The notes beneath the pieces were generated by a model. That model was given only the letters and a program-made list of their open reading frames with translations, did no database searches and had not been told where the DNA came from. Of a stretch of DNA of 64,000 nucleotides, positions 1 to 10,918 are shown piece by piece (position 1 is the stretch's first letter; every line of letters starts with the position of its first letter). Source of the DNA: Archivesica marissinica (lineage: Eukaryota > Mollusca > Bivalvia > Venerida > Vesicomyidae); assembly GCA_014843695.1 (NCBI GenBank), contig CM026393.1:6348033-6412032 (forward strand). Reading direction: 5' to 3'. The position numbers and the translations under genes were made by a program.

Positions 1-25
1 TTTTCTGAATAAAATATGTTTAAAC

Positions 26-57
26 TAAGGAATTGGACAGAAAGCTATACAGCTTAT
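26..57. repeat. 32-bp fragment of dispersed repeat G
   Basis: These 32 bases recur exactly at 16403-16434. They follow a TGAATAAAATATGTTTAAAC stretch that matches the 3' end of the dispersed repeat called G here (tails also near 14180 and 26610). The joining of the two pieces suggests a rearranged copy cut by the window edge. No coding capacity is seen. Confidence 0.5.
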
Positions 58-248
58 TTGGCATGGAGGTACCCTTGTAAACAGGATAAGCAAGCTATGC
101 TTACATCTTTCTTTTCAACAGCAGATTTATTGTTTTAACCATCAAAGCAATGGCAAAAGTAGTTCAATTATTCATGATATTCTGGTAGTGCATAAATCAC
201 AGTAATTATCTAATTGCCTCACGTGGGTCGTAAGCGATGATGATTGAG

Positions 249-318
249 CTTATTTACCCTCGCCACCGGCGAACCATATGGGCGAGCGCACTAAGAAGTT
301 TAGTTATTACTCATAGAT
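249..318 (-). mobile_element. Degraded 3' end of SINE family A
   Basis: Read on the minus strand this follows the family A tail order: an AAG..TTAGT block, a GCGC..CCATATG block, an ACCGG-like block and TAAATAAG. Many substitutions separate it from intact copies, so it is an old 3' fragment without a tRNA-like head. The homology is by eye only. Confidence 0.4.
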
Positions 319-362
319 TATAGACTATGGTGATTAAGTTGTGTGTGTTAATAATACGATTT

Positions 363-573
363 GAATGCTCAGCCCGGCCATAGATTAGGCTACAAGCACC
401 AAATTATATAGAGTCGGTACAGGAGTCACGCTGTACTAACACGCATCTTAATTCTATAATGTGTGAATTAGATGAGTAATGTTATTTGATAACTCAGCCC
501 CACCATAACTTAGGCTATGAGCATCAAAATACATAGGGTCTGTTTAGGAGTCACTCTAAACTGTCCTCGTATC
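363..573. repeat. Diverged tandem duplication, about 126 bp spacing
   Basis: The segment from about 363 to 447 and that from 489 to 573 share the same order of blocks: CTCAGCCC, CCATA..TTAGGCTA, GAGCA(C/T)CAAA, ATAGNGTC and AGGAGTCAC. Only two copies are seen, with perhaps 75 percent identity. Nothing coding is recognised. Confidence 0.5.
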
Positions 574-1467
574 TCTTGATATTATATATCTTTTCCATGT
601 TCGATGATCTCTATGTCCTCGCACGCGACGCGCGATCAATTATCGACCCGATTTATTATGTTTCTAGCCGTTTATATGTCATTCTTTATGGTTCAAACAG
701 TCACAAATCTTCAAAAACGGACATCAGAAACAGTTTAACGTTTGAATGTTTTCGGCTAGATGCAGCATTTGTAAGGATGTTTTTCATTGGTAGAAAAACT
801 ATCCATTTGTTGGTCCTAGCTCGAACTGTTTACTGATTGGTTGATTTTGAAGCCTAGCTTAGAGCTACTTTGTGACCGCAAGAACCTGTACTAGTGTTAA
901 TATTGCAAACTTTGATTGTGACTAAAATAATTACATACATTATGATTAAAATATACAATGTTTTAATGAAAACATTACGTCTAGCTTATGGGTCGTAAGC
1001 TATAAATCAATCTATTTATATACTGGATATTTAGCCTACCCCTGTAACATTTCCAATATGTTTTGATTAACTAATTTTAATATAAATGTTTTTATAGCAT
1101 ACTGGATTTCAGGAATATTGAACATTTAGGAAATCAACTGAAATTCTGTCTATATAAACAAAGAAGGCAAACATCAGTTAAATTTGAAAATTTTAATTTT
1201 ATGATAATGACAACAATCAGAAAATACCAATATATTAATCATCAATGCGAATTTAATGTATTCATACACTAACGAATATTGCTTGGAAATAATTACAATA
1301 GCTCAAATGTTAGTATATCCTTCTTATGTCGCCGGTGGATTAGAGAAATAACATAATAAAGAATAAACATAATAAAGTATAAACATAATAAAGTATTTCG
1401 TTTGTAAACATGAATTTCGAAACAATCTTAATATTAAACCGATGTCTAGCTCTTTGTTTTAAAACTC
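574..1467. other. No feature recognised
   Basis: AT-rich sequence with one 86-codon open frame (576-836, plus) whose product has no recognisable domain. A small direct repeat of AATAAAGNATAAACAT lies near 1350-1390. No gene is supported. Confidence 0.5.
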
Positions 1468-1694
1468 TATTTATTTTACAACGAATACGAAGCAGGTTTT
1501 AACAACTTATATTAATCACTCTCGTTGGCGCGGATGAAAGCGTAAACGTGGTCATTCGTGTGGGAGGAAACCGGAGTACACGGAGAAAACCCACATGTCC
1601 GATCTGACGACCACCGTACCATATCACATACTTCCCGGTCCGAGGATCGAACACTGGTTGCGAGCGAGCTAACCACTGCGCTAATCGGACAGCC
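1468..1694 (-). mobile_element. SINE family C, nearly full length
   Basis: On the minus strand it starts with a tRNA-like head (GGCTGTCCGATTAGCGCAGT, box A region) and a box B-like GTTCGATCCTCGG. A conserved body with TTTTCTCCGTGTACTCCGG follows, then the tail TTAATATAAGTTGTTAAAAC. About 14 bp of the head around the anticodon arm are missing relative to the copy at 13395. The body resembles conserved central domains reported for several animal SINE superfamilies, but I cannot assign one. It abuts a family A copy in the opposite orientation. Confidence 0.8.
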
Positions 1695-1719
1695 TTAGTC
1701 TTTCTTTGTGCATTGTAAG

Positions 1720-1965
1720 TCAGTGGTCGCAGATTCGATACGTTGCTATACCAAACTAAAAATGACGCATGGTATTTCGGATGGATGTTTCGTGACGGTA
1801 GTTTACACCGTGCATGTAACAGAACCCGAGGAGACTGGAATTGGTCTCTGTCTATATCATTTCTCTGTCTTCCATGATCTAAAATAACTATTCTTTTCAG
1901 GAGGCGTCGCTCATTTGAGCAACAAGTAGCGACGATAAATAAACTTAAATCACACACTAACAACA
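1720..1965 (+). mobile_element. SINE family A, degenerate copy
   Basis: It contains a degraded box B region (GTCGCAGATTCGATACG), the body motifs TTTACACCGTGCATGTAA and CCCGAGGAGACTGG, and the tail AGTAGCGACGATAAATAAAC. The head 5' to box B is mostly lost. It lies immediately beside the family C element at 1468-1694, so the two were probably inserted successively. Confidence 0.75.
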
Positions 1966-3678
1966 TTCCATTTATTTTTAACGGACGACGACGACAAATA
2001 AACGCCAAATAAAAGAACATTAAATTCCGTTAAAGGTATAGCGCTAATGACGTCATTTAAAGTTTGATAATATGTTCCAAGTTGAAATGTTCACAATTAT
2101 TCACATCAAAGCTTTAATATGGATATATTAAGAGACGAAGATGTTGGGAAATAAGCAACCATTTTCAACGAACTACATGTATGCATATTTCTTAGAAAAC
2201 ATGTGTTATGAAGGAAGGAAGTAATTTATTTAAGAAATAATAAGTACATACATACCACTTCGGCCTTCGTGATATATTTCTACGCATAAGAACTTCAAAC
2301 TCGGGTTATTCTGCGACATACCACGGTTGATACTTATTATTTCGATTCTAACACGACATACTTCTAATAATTTTAAGAATCAGAGGAGTATTTTCTTCAA
2401 ACGCCGTTGTACTCCGCTGCATTTGGCTTACGAAATGTCCTCCCGCGTAAGGGGTGATGACGTTATTTTTTATTGAAAATATCAATCTAGTGCATAAATG
2501 AACACAAGTTGTAACTGATCAATAATTTTATTTATTTTGTCAAATAAAACTGTACAGAATAGTAACTGAAACGTTACTTAACGGAAAAACAAGACGGACA
2601 AGAGATTATCTGATTCTAAAAATAGCTCACTTCCGCGAATTCCCACGATAGTATTTACAAACATCACTTGACTTTCATTCATAAAACTGTACACGCATTG
2701 TATAAATGGAATAGCCAAAACACGGTGCGCGCGCAGCATAGTTCAATGTAGGTATATCGCAGAATAACCCGAGGTAGATTTTACTCTACAAGTATGTATG
2801 TTATTAGCTGGGTCGTGTTAGAATCGCCGATAAACAACGACCAGACAAATATTAATTATATTATGACTTGACCCAAAATAATGCATTAAACGAATTAGTG
2901 TGTGTTAGTTTATATCCTTGTCTGTTATTTGACTTATAGCTTTACAAAATACCTCCCTGTAAAATACATTTTTACATTCCAGTGGCACTGAGGATTATCA
3001 TCCGGCTATAAACACTATATTTCCTGTATGGCCGATTATTAACACTACAAAGCCTGCTTAATCGTTGTATTCAATTACAATGCAAAATTGTTAACACTAC
3101 GTCCATCAATAAGTAGTTTACAGGGTGGTGGGGGGGGGGCAAAATTCAACAGCTGTAGCCGTGGTTCATTGCAGATTTGTTCTTGGTTTATAGGAACAAA
3201 ATATCAAGTCATGTTAGAATATGTATTTGAAAATTAACGGCATGACATAAACATGTCTGTCAACTTTAGTTTCGCATTTAACATGTCAAAATATATTGTA
3301 AAATAAAAACTTGTAATAATATACACTTTCGTACAAATTTTCATCTACACTCTGCCCTTTTTCGGCCGACGATGCTTATAATTATACATTTAAAGGATAA
3401 TCTCCACGCTTCATCTTTCCTTTATAACATTTTGACGTCACTTTATGAGTCTCAATTGTTCAGTTTGATTTATAAATTCTAAGTTGTATATGACGTCTGA
3501 CGGAGATAATCGAATTGTCAAGGTTATCTACAGCCTCAAGTGTTATCCAAACAATAAAACATGGATGTAAGATGAAACCTCTGGGAAATATTAGACTCTC
3601 TAAAAAGACTAAAATATATTTGTGTATTTATTGACTGTCATGAAATAATATTTAGTAAATACTTTCTCATCAGTGTCG
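1966..3678. other. Long stretch without recognised genes
   Basis: AT-rich, no supported gene. Two short motifs occur twice in opposite orientation: CTCGGGTTATTCTGCGACAT (about 2303) with its complement near 2755-2778, and CGATTCTAACACGAC (2343-2357) with its complement at 2814-2828. Each motif is inverted but their left-to-right order is kept, so this is not a simple hairpin. A run of ten G lies near 3130. Confidence 0.45.
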
Positions 3679-3919
3679 GTCCGCCTCCGAGGTCAAGTGG
3701 TTAAGGTCGCTGACTTGTATACCACTGTAACCTACCATCACTGATGGTCACGGGTATGAGCCCCGCTCAGGCCGTGTCTCATTTATATGAAAAAGTTGGA
3801 AGTTTCTTACGGAGGTTGGTGCACCCAAGTACTGGTTAACCGCTGGAGCCTGCCCATGAAAGGTGTTTTAGGTAAACTGTCCGCCGGCGATATAGCCCGA
3901 ACTATAACATAACATAACT
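3679..3919 (+). mobile_element. SINE family B
   Basis: A class-II tRNA-like head (box A GGTCAAGTGGTTAAGG, long variable arm, then GGGTATGAGCCCC as a mutated box B) is followed by the body CTTACGGAGGTTGGTGCACC and the tail ATAACATAACATAAC. About 30 bp before the tail (the block with GGTGCTGATGCAGGCG) are missing. A short-unit tandem array begins only a few bases after the tail. Confidence 0.85.
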
Positions 3920-3924
3920 CATCA

Positions 3925-4170
3925 TCAGTGTAGCTCTTTTGTGTGCATGCCTCTCTTTTCGGGCACATGTCTCTCTGTTGTGTGTATGCCTCTCTTTTCG
4001 GGTACATGTATCTCTTTTGAGTACATATCGCTCTTTTGGGTGCATGTCTCTCTTTTCGGGTACATGTATCTCTTTTGAGTACATGTCTCTCTTTTGGACA
4101 CATGACTCTCTTTTTGGGTAGATGTATCTCTTTTGAGTACATGTCTCTCTTTTGGATACATGCTTCTCTT
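3925..4170. repeat. Tandem array, about 19-bp unit
   Basis: About 12-13 imperfect copies of a unit close to TACATGTCTCTCTTTTGGG, with alternating variants CTCTTTTCGGG and CTCTTTTGAG. Open frames on both strands exist only because the array is poor in stop codons. It directly follows the tail of the SINE B copy. Confidence 0.85.
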
Positions 4171-4436
4171 GTTTTAATAATACTATTCTTGTGGCCCAGG
4201 CTTAAAACAATCGAACCGATTAATGCTTAGTTTGAAGATTCTAATACATAAAGAAGCATATATATATGTTTTCTGCTCTATGTTGTGTCCCCCTTTTTAG
4301 TTTATAATATAATTTATTATTCCAGTTGTCACTAATATGATCATGACCAATAAAAGATTGGTGTGGTCGTGGTCGTGGTCGTCGATGGTGGTTGTGATGG
4401 TTGTAATTATATTATCCCCATGTTTGTTGTAGATCA

Positions 4437-4805
4437 ACCAATTGAAAGGGAGAATAACTATATAAGTTGTCTTTCGTTCTAATCCCTTTCAGTCTACTGT
4501 TGCTAATGTATATGTAAATGATCATTTCTTGTTTATATGTAACACTACTGAATCAAATAATGTTTAGTTTAAACTAATTGTTAGATTGGTAGCTAAACAG
4601 ACAGCAATATATGCCAATTGGGGAGGGCACTAGCTAATGTTGGTAAAACTTGTTGCACAGCAACCCATTTACTTCTAGATTGTATTCGTGCACTGTGCAA
4701 GTATAAGCATAGCATTGCAGTTGTATCAGTTTGCTTATATATTTACCATGTTTATATTTGTAATTGTATTGTATATAAATAAGCAATAAAATATGGTTAA
4801 ACAAA
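4437..4805 (+). repeat. Dispersed repeat G (unclassified), two blocks
   Basis: The first part (4448-4492, AACTATATAAGTTGTC and CTAATCCCTTT) matches 26200-26243. The second (4612-4805) contains CTAATGTTGGTAAAACTTGT, matched at 34136 and, in reverse, near 18190 and 23240; it ends AATAAAATATGGTTAAAC. The conserved 3' end with an AATAAA-like tail suggests the end of a retroelement, possibly a LINE, but no coding part is visible. Confidence 0.5.
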
Positions 4806-4852
4806 AAATAAGTTGCATTGCATGTACATTATTTATAATTATTTATATTTAT

Positions 4853-5112
4853 TTATATTTCGGGTTTTACGCCTGCATCAGCACCAATTTGGGCTATATC
4901 GCCGGCGGACAGTTTACCTAACAACACCTTTCCTGGGCAGGCTCCAGCGGTTAACCAGTGCTTGGGTGCACCAACCTCCGTACGAAACTGCCAACTTTTT
5001 CATATAAATGAGACACGGCCTGAGCGGGGCTCGAACCCGTGACCATCAGTGATAATAGGTTACAGTGGTATACAAGTCAGCGACCTTAACCGCTCGACCA
5101 CGAAGGCGGACC
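4853..5112 (-). mobile_element. SINE family B, full length
   Basis: On the minus strand the head (GTCCGCCTTCGTGGTCGAGC, then GGTTCGAGCCCCGC as box B) leads into the GGAGGTTGGTGCACC body and the CGCCGGCGATATAGCCC segment before the tail. The tail lies in a run of ATTTAT repeats, so a TSD cannot be judged. The head side meets a family F 3' fragment a few bases away. Confidence 0.85.
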
Positions 5113-5119
5113 CCGTATG

Positions 5120-5225
5120 TACATTAAGAAGATGTACCCGGATTCTTCCTCCACAAATAATACCTGGAGAGTCGCTATCTGATCTAAGCTGTCGGTGCGA
5201 CGTTAAACCCAACAATCAATCGAAC
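5120..5225 (+). mobile_element. SINE family F, 3' part
   Basis: Contains CCGGATTCTTCCTCCAC, then CCTGGAGAGTCGCTATCTGA, and ends GTGCGACGTTAAACCCAAC. The same order is seen at 8690, 14580, 21795 and, reversed, 17600. The tRNA-like head is missing. Downstream, CCTCGCAATGAG (5254-5265) and its complement (5375-5386) form a small inverted repeat. Confidence 0.6.
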
Positions 5226-5508
5226 TCAATTTTCAAAACATTACGTTACACTGCCTCGCAATGAGTATGACTCGATACCGATGGGTTGTGAGCTTGGGCC
5301 CTGTCAGAACCACTTATGGTGTGTGTTCTCGGAACACTTACAGCCACGTCAACGTTTACCACTTCACGTTCTCTCTCATTGCGAGGAATTCCATCACGAA
5401 TTAGGCATCAAAACTATCAAATGTTCTAAGAACTCGTTTCCCAGTCAAGCTAAAATAAATATACTAAATTCTCGTACGAAAATATATTCATTGTTGAATT
5501 TTCGTTGA

Positions 5509-6180
5509 GCCGAATCTAGCCAATCGCTTGCTTAAAGGTCAGAACTAACGGACAAGTTATTCAGACAGATAAAATCATTGTATCTCAAGCATCGCTTGTT
5601 GTTAGAGCATGACGCCAAATAGCTAAAGGGACTTACATAGACGTGCATGATTCATTCAGCATTTCCGCCGAACCAAATTCAATGTGAAAATCTAGCCAAT
5701 CGTTTGCTCAAACATCAGAACTAAAGGACATGTTATTCAGAATGATAAAATCATTGTATCTCAAGCATCGCTTCATAGAGTGTGACGACACAGTGCTGAC
5801 GGGACTTACATAGACGTGCATGATTCATTCAGCATTTCCGCCGAACCAAATTCAATGTGAAAATCTAGTCAATCGTTTGCTCAAACATCAGAACTAAAGG
5901 ACATGTTATTCAGAATGGTAAAATCATTGTATCTCAAGCATCGCTTCATAGAGTGTGACGCCACAGTGCTGACGGGACTTACATAGACGTGCATGATTCA
6001 TTCAGCATTTCCGCCGAACCAAATTCAATGTGAAAATCTAGTCAATCGTTTGCTCAAACATCAGAACTAAAGGACATGTTATTCAGAATGGTAAAATCAT
6101 TGTATCTCAAGCATCGCTTCATAGAGTTTGACGCCGCAGTGCTGAAGGGACTTATATAGACGCGCATAATTCACTCTGTC
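5509..6180. repeat. Four tandem copies of a 173-176 bp unit
   Basis: CTAG(C/T)CAATCG recurs at about 5516, 5692, 5865 and 6038, giving periods of 176, 173 and 173. Copies two to four are nearly identical and the first and last are more diverged, typical of a local amplification. No coding potential is recognised. Confidence 0.9.
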
Positions 6181-6578
6181 TCTTATTTAAATCGAAATGA
6201 AATGTGCAATATATTCATAGAATGTGCATACTCTCTCTATTATTCTGCAAACATTTTATACAAAATATTAATATCTTGGGCACACATCGGAATTTATAAT
6301 ACCAGGATTGGAGATGGACAAGATTATGTCATTCGTGTATACGCTCATCTAATAAATATTATTTCTCAAAGAAATATATGGAACGTTTCTATAAGCCTTT
6401 ACTTTGAAATATATTTCCGAGCTGTTTTTTTTATTCAACTGGAAACATAAACTATGATTTATATGGTGGCCGTAGCGTATCACTAATTATAGATAGAGGA
6501 AATAATGTAGCCTCGGTTTCAGTCTGTCCATTTTTCACTAATATATTTGTGGCAAAATTACGTTGAAGTCATCAGAGT
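6181..6578. other. No feature recognised
   Basis: AT-rich sequence after the 173 bp array. An 82-codon open frame (6202-6450, plus) has no recognisable domain and is not called as a gene. Confidence 0.4.
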
Positions 6579-6755
6579 GTGTGTGCTTTACGTTTATTTA
6601 TCGTCGCTACCGGTTGCCCATATGAGCAACGCCTCCTGAAGATATTAGTCATTTTAGATTTTTGGATGATAGTGCAATGATACAGACAAGACAGAGACCC
6701 ATTCCAGAGTCTCCTCTGGTTCGTTTACGTGCACGGTGTACAGCACCGACACGAG
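6579..6755 (-). mobile_element. SINE family A, 5'-truncated
   Basis: Minus-strand copy with the complete tail (ATAAACGTAAAGCACAC) and body back to CTCGTGTCGGTGCTGTACAC, where it stops abruptly. The tRNA-like head is absent, the usual result of incomplete reverse transcription. Confidence 0.85.
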
Positions 6756-7297
6756 AATATACTTTGATACTTTAAACATTGTGCGGTTATAATTATTCTG
6801 ATATTCGATCTAATTCACCACTTATTACTTGCAAACTTTATTCAACAACGTAGGTTCATACACATAATGAACTGCAAAAGCACACATTACATAATATCAG
6901 CATAATATCAATGGCGACTCAGAATATGGTTATACAATCACATAATTTCCAGGAAATGGCAATACCAGTTTTACATGATTTTACGCTTCTTGTAAGTATA
7001 CGAATTGTGTAAGGTACACGGATAATTTGTTCGCATATAATTATAATGGAAATAGCTACTCCTGATATGGTGGTCTATTCTATCGGCATAATCGAATGGT
7101 ATTGCTTAACAACTAGGACCAAGATTCCCTGACGATGTTGCTTTCAGGCGTTCTTACTCGGCGATGTCAATATTTCGCTAATCTAAAGGTGCACACTGTG
7201 TACTTCTCCTGCTTTGATTAACTATTAATACGATATCGTGATGTCATCATTAACACAGTATGCCCTTCGTTCCACCACAATGTTCCCGCCGATTATT
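6756..7297. other. No feature recognised
   Basis: Unique-looking AT-rich sequence; no open frame with a recognisable product, no tandem structure and no SINE match was seen. Confidence 0.45.
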
Positions 7298-7658
7298 CCA
7301 TTAAATTTAAAGTTCATCTTTTGTCAGCAAATAGCGTGTGCCCATTGGTGTACTTTCAGAACGACCATAAGTTTTGATGTCACTGCGCAATATCTACTTT
7401 CTTATAGTCTAATATATGTTCAATACATAAAATATACTGTCTCCGTGGCCTAGTGGTTAAGGCGTCCGCCTACCATTAAATTTAAAGTTCATCTTTTGTC
7501 CGCAAATAGCGTGTGCCCATTGGTGTACTTTCAGAACGACCATAAGTTTTGATGTCACTGCGCAATATCTACTTTATTATAGTCTAATATATGTTCAATA
7601 TATGTTCAATACATAAAATATACTGTCTACGTGGCCTAGTTGTTCAGGCGTCCGCCTA
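7298..7658 (+). repeat. Tandem duplication across a SINE 5' boundary
   Basis: The block 7298-7472 is repeated at 7473-7658. Each copy starts CCATTAAATTTAAAGTTCAT and ends with the first 30 or so bases of a tRNA-like head (GTGGCCTAGT..GGCGTCCGCCTA). The second copy is 11 bp longer because ATATGTTCAAT is doubled. Only the second continues into the full SINE E, so the duplication took in flank plus the start of an inserted SINE. Confidence 0.9.
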
Positions 7659-7880
7659 CGGAGCGGGAGGTTGAGGGTTCGAACCTCGTCAGGGTTCATT
7701 CTGATATGGTTGGTGAACCGCCAGTTAGTTAAATAATTGTTACCGATTGCCTACCAGTCTGTCGCCTGGCATACTAGCATAGGATTCGGGAAGTACTGAT
7801 GTTCATAAAATAGAGGTGTCTCATAAGTCAGAAATGGCTAAATAGGGGTGACACTATAATAAACAAACACACACACTATT
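7625..7880 (+). mobile_element. SINE family E, Arg(ACG)-like head
   Basis: The head has box A GTGGCCTAGTTGTTCAGG, an anticodon arm TCCGC-CTACGGA-GCGGG whose loop would place ACG at the anticodon, and box B GGGTTCGAACC. The body contains GGTTGGTGAACCGCCAG and the tail GACACTATAATAAACAAAC plus a short AC run. Acceptor-stem pairing is lacking, so it is not a tRNA gene. A reversed copy lies at 16658-16921. Confidence 0.85.
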
Positions 7881-8479
7881 CATACCAAATTAGCACGTGA
7901 AAGTGCATTGCTATTCATTATGAAAGAATTACAAGAGTATAATATAATTATATGTATTACAGTTACTCAAACTATCACTGTCTACAGACACATTATTGTA
8001 AGAAGATTGCAACTGCACCAGTGATGCGTGTACAGATTGCGGACGGGTTTCAAAGGTCGAAAACGGTCTCGTGCGAGTCGTACTGAAGTTGCGTCCCTTG
8101 TCGAAATTGGTCCACCATTTGCACAACATATTATCAATTTTCAGATAGTTTTGTTTTATTAGGAATTTGGGTGGCTCTAAAGATTTCGACGTATATATAT
8201 AAACGGAGGCCTATATGCAGTCAGAACCATCAGCCAGTGCAGTGCGCCCATGTAACGAAACATTTACTTTAACGGCATAAAGCAACCTGCGGTCACAAAG
8301 GTATATATATAGAAACGTCTTCATTTTAAAAATTAGTGCATTGGTGTTCTCCGTCTTCACGTTGTTAATTGTATTCATATTATAAAATTGATATGTAAAT
8401 GATATCATTGTATTTACTATATTCCGTTTCCAACCATGTGTTGGTGTATTGGTGTGTGTATCATACCTATGTTTGATGA
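7881..8479. other. No feature recognised
   Basis: Two short minus-strand open frames (7929-8129 and 8211-8408) have no recognisable domain or codon-use signal. Nothing else is supported. Confidence 0.4.
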
Positions 8480-8770
8480 GGGGTGCTACGTGGCCGAGTC
8501 GTCAAGGCCGTTGCCTACAAATCACCTACCCTTCATCTCAGTAGATCAAATGCCACCTGGGTTATCGAATTATTTCAAGTGAGGAAGCGATCCAGCTGGC
8601 TTGCTACGCATGTTCCCGTCGGTGTCTGTAATACTGTAACATAATGGGGCTTATACGATTACGGTACAGTACTACTCGGGTGTATACCCGGGTTCTTCCT
8701 CCACCAATATCAGATATAGAGAGTCACCCTGTGAACTAATTTGTCATCGAGACAAACAGCATAACATGTG
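8480..8770 (+). mobile_element. SINE family F, probably full length
   Basis: It begins with a class-II tRNA-like head (GTGGCCGAGTCGTCAAGG as box A; box B degraded to GGGTTATCGAATTA). The body has TTTCAAGTGAGGAAGCGATC, then CGGGTTCTTCCTCCACC and GATATAGAGAGTCACC. The 17.6 kb copy has the same order on the other strand, which supports one family. Confidence 0.65.
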
Positions 8771-9130
8771 CTATGTGTCGATGCTTTCATCATGCGCCAC
8801 AAATAGTTTATTGCAAAATGACGAAACTGTCTATTTAAATTTCCAGCAATGCGGATTTAATCTCGTATTGAGCGGTATTCTCTAATGTTCTCGTTTACAA
8901 ACATGCGTTGTGCAAACGTAATTTTGGATGATGAATGAGACGAATTATTTGTTTTATCCTTTTTGTTATTAGTTTTTCGTATTTCCGGGCCGGCCTCTTG
9001 AACATTGCTTCTAAGACTGATGACTTGGGCATTACCAAATTAAAAGTCTGTGAAACTTGGTGTTCCTTCTCAGAACAAAGTCAAATACGAAGAATATATA
9101 TAAACGAGTGTCGCACATTTTCTCTCCACC
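8771..9130. other. No feature recognised
   Basis: AT-rich, with an 82-codon open frame starting at 8935 that runs into the SINE A body and is therefore not a gene. Confidence 0.4.
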
Positions 9131-9345
9131 AGTCTGAAATTTCAGATTGGACTTTAAACCGAGGTCTCGTGTCGGTGCCTTAGACAATGCACATCAAAGA
9201 ACCAGATGATACTTTGAGACATTGTCTCTGCATGTTTATGTCTGTATAATTGCACTATCCTCCAAATATTTAAACTGACTAATCTCTTCCGGAGTCGTCG
9301 CTCATATAGACAACGGTAGCGACGATAAATAAGCATACAACATAG
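9131..9345 (+). mobile_element. SINE family A, headless
   Basis: The copy starts in the body at AGTCTGAAATTTCAGATTGG, keeps CCGAGGTCTCGTGTCGGTGC, and ends GTAGCGACGATAAATAAGC. The central part is more diverged than in other copies. Confidence 0.8.
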
Positions 9346-9464
9346 AGCGTACAAGTTTATACAACTTGGTTCCTGTACAAATGTACATGTGACTTGTCTA
9401 TTATTTCCCTCCACATAATAGAATGGCCATGTATGTTTGACAATTGGCTACATATTATTATTGG

Positions 9465-9545
9465 GAGTGGTTAATTAGTGATGCTTGTTGAACTTGTTGT
9501 CCCAGTTTGCATTTGCTCATCTTTGTGTATATGATGTAAAAGTGG
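9465..9545 (+). repeat. Possible fragment of repeat G
   Basis: GGGAGTGGTTAATTAGTGAT followed by GAACTTGTTGTCCCAGTTTG resembles the G block at 34136-34200. The match is weak and could be chance. Confidence 0.3.
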
Positions 9546-9554
9546 GTTCCGTGG

Positions 9555-9842
9555 CAGACAGACGGTTGCAGTGGTAACACGTTGGACTGGTAATCCAGGG
9601 GTCGCAGGTTCGATCCCCCGTCTGACTCTAATAAAATTAAGTCTTTCAGATGGGACGTTAAACCGAGGTCTCGTGTCGGTGCTTTACACCGTGCACGTAA
9701 AAGAACCAGAGGAGATTCTGGAATGGGTCTCTGTCTGTATCATGCACTATCCTCCAAAATCTAAAATGATTTATATCTTCAGGAGGCGTCGCTCATATGG
9801 GCAACCGGTAGCGACGATAAATAAACGTAAAACACACACAAG
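9555..9842 (+). mobile_element. SINE family A, full length
   Basis: The head has a GGACTGGTAATCC anticodon arm (GGT, Thr-like) and box B GGTTCGATCCC. The 5' CAGACGG is complementary to CCGTCTG at the head's 3' side. Body and tail are complete, ending in an AC run. TCCGTGG at 9548-9554 and again at 9843-9849, inside longer imperfect matches, may be an eroded TSD. Confidence 0.9.
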
Positions 9843-9890
9843 TCCGTGGAAGGGTGGTTAATGTGGTTACCCCTCAATTACTGATATCAT

Positions 9891-10081
9891 AGTCTTTCTG
9901 GTGATATCGGATGGTGAGGTATCGTGTCGGGGCTTTGCAAAAGAACCAGAAACGCTTCTAAGGCCGTGGTTCGGTCTGCATTATTGTGCTATCGTCCACA
10001 TTCTAAGGATGATTAATCTCGTCCGGACGCATCGTTCATGAGGGCAAACAAGATGGCGATAAATAAATGCAAAACACACAG
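9891..10081 (+). mobile_element. SINE family A, diverged, headless
   Basis: It starts AGTCTTTCTGGTGATATCGG and keeps the order of GTATCGTGTCGG, AAAGAACCAGA, CTATCGTCCA and GATAAATAAATGCAAAACAC. Many substitutions and a missing ACACCGTGCACG block make this an old copy. It lies only 50 bp after another A copy in the same orientation. Confidence 0.75.
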
Positions 10082-10396
10082 AAACCGGGCCACAGTCCAG
10101 AACTGCAAGGTTAATCAATGATACCTTTATTGACTCTGTATTGACTGGCTAGCGTATCAACAACATTTAATTAGCAAAGTTGGGTACAAGGCATGAACTA
10201 AATTATGAATAGCCAGTAGATCTCTATCTCAAGTGTCACAGTACTGCTGACATATGTTGAAGATGCAGTCCTGTTCACAATCACTGTCACAGTTTCTAGA
10301 ACGGTTGTTATCACGAAATGGTACTCATTAGATTAAGCATTGTTTATTTCTATCAATACAACACATATAAATATACAATTTACGCAAACTTTACAT
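10082..10396. other. No feature recognised
   Basis: About 315 bp of unremarkable AT-rich sequence between a family A copy and the family B cluster. Confidence 0.4.
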
Positions 10397-10409
10397 ACAT
10401 GAATGAAAA

Positions 10410-10918
10410 CTGTAACCTATCATCACTGATGGTCACGGGTTCGAATCCCGTTCAGGCCGTGTCTCATTTATATAATAATAATAATAATAATAAAGACTTT
10501 ATTTATGAAAATGTTGGCACAGTTTCTTACGGAGGTTGGTGCACCCAAGTACTGGTTAACCGCTGGAGGACTTGTATACCACTGTAACATATCATCACTG
10601 ATGGTCACGGGTTCGAGCCCCGCTCTGGTCGTGTTTCATTTATATGAAACAGTTGGCAGTTTCTTACGGAGGTTGGTGCACCCAAGTACTGGTTAACCGA
10701 TGGAGCCTGCCCAGGAAAGGTGTTGTTAGGTAAACTGCCCGCTGGCGATGTAGCCCAAAATGGTGCTGGTGCAGGCGTAAAACCCGAAATATAACATAAC
10801 ATAGCATATAACCGCTGGAGCCTGCTCAGGAAATGTGTTGTTAGGTAAACTGCCCACCGGCGACATAGCCCAAAATGGTGCTGATGCAGGCCTAAACCCC
10901 GAAATATAACATAACATA
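10410..10918 (+). mobile_element. SINE family B multimer inside one TSD pair
   Basis: Three B segments lie head to tail. The first (10410-10568) starts inside the head at CTGTAACC, is interrupted by an (AAT)n run near 10474-10492 and stops at CCGCTGGAGGA. The second (10569-10798) runs from CTTGTATACCACTG to the tail. The third (about 10808-10918) holds only the 3' half and tail. The whole is flanked by ACATGAATGAAAA at 10397-10409 and 10919-10931, a perfect 13 bp TSD. No TSD is seen between the segments, so the set behaves as one integrated unit or as one copy that multimerised afterwards. Confidence 0.85.

Noticed and set aside
7625..7700. Possible tRNA-Arg(ACG) gene
   Set aside because: The anticodon arm is good but the acceptor stem does not close, and the sequence continues into a SINE E body found again at 16.7 kb.
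9555..9628. Possible functional tRNA-Thr gene
   Set aside because: The T-arm and acceptor arms do not pair properly and the sequence is the head of a dispersed SINE A.
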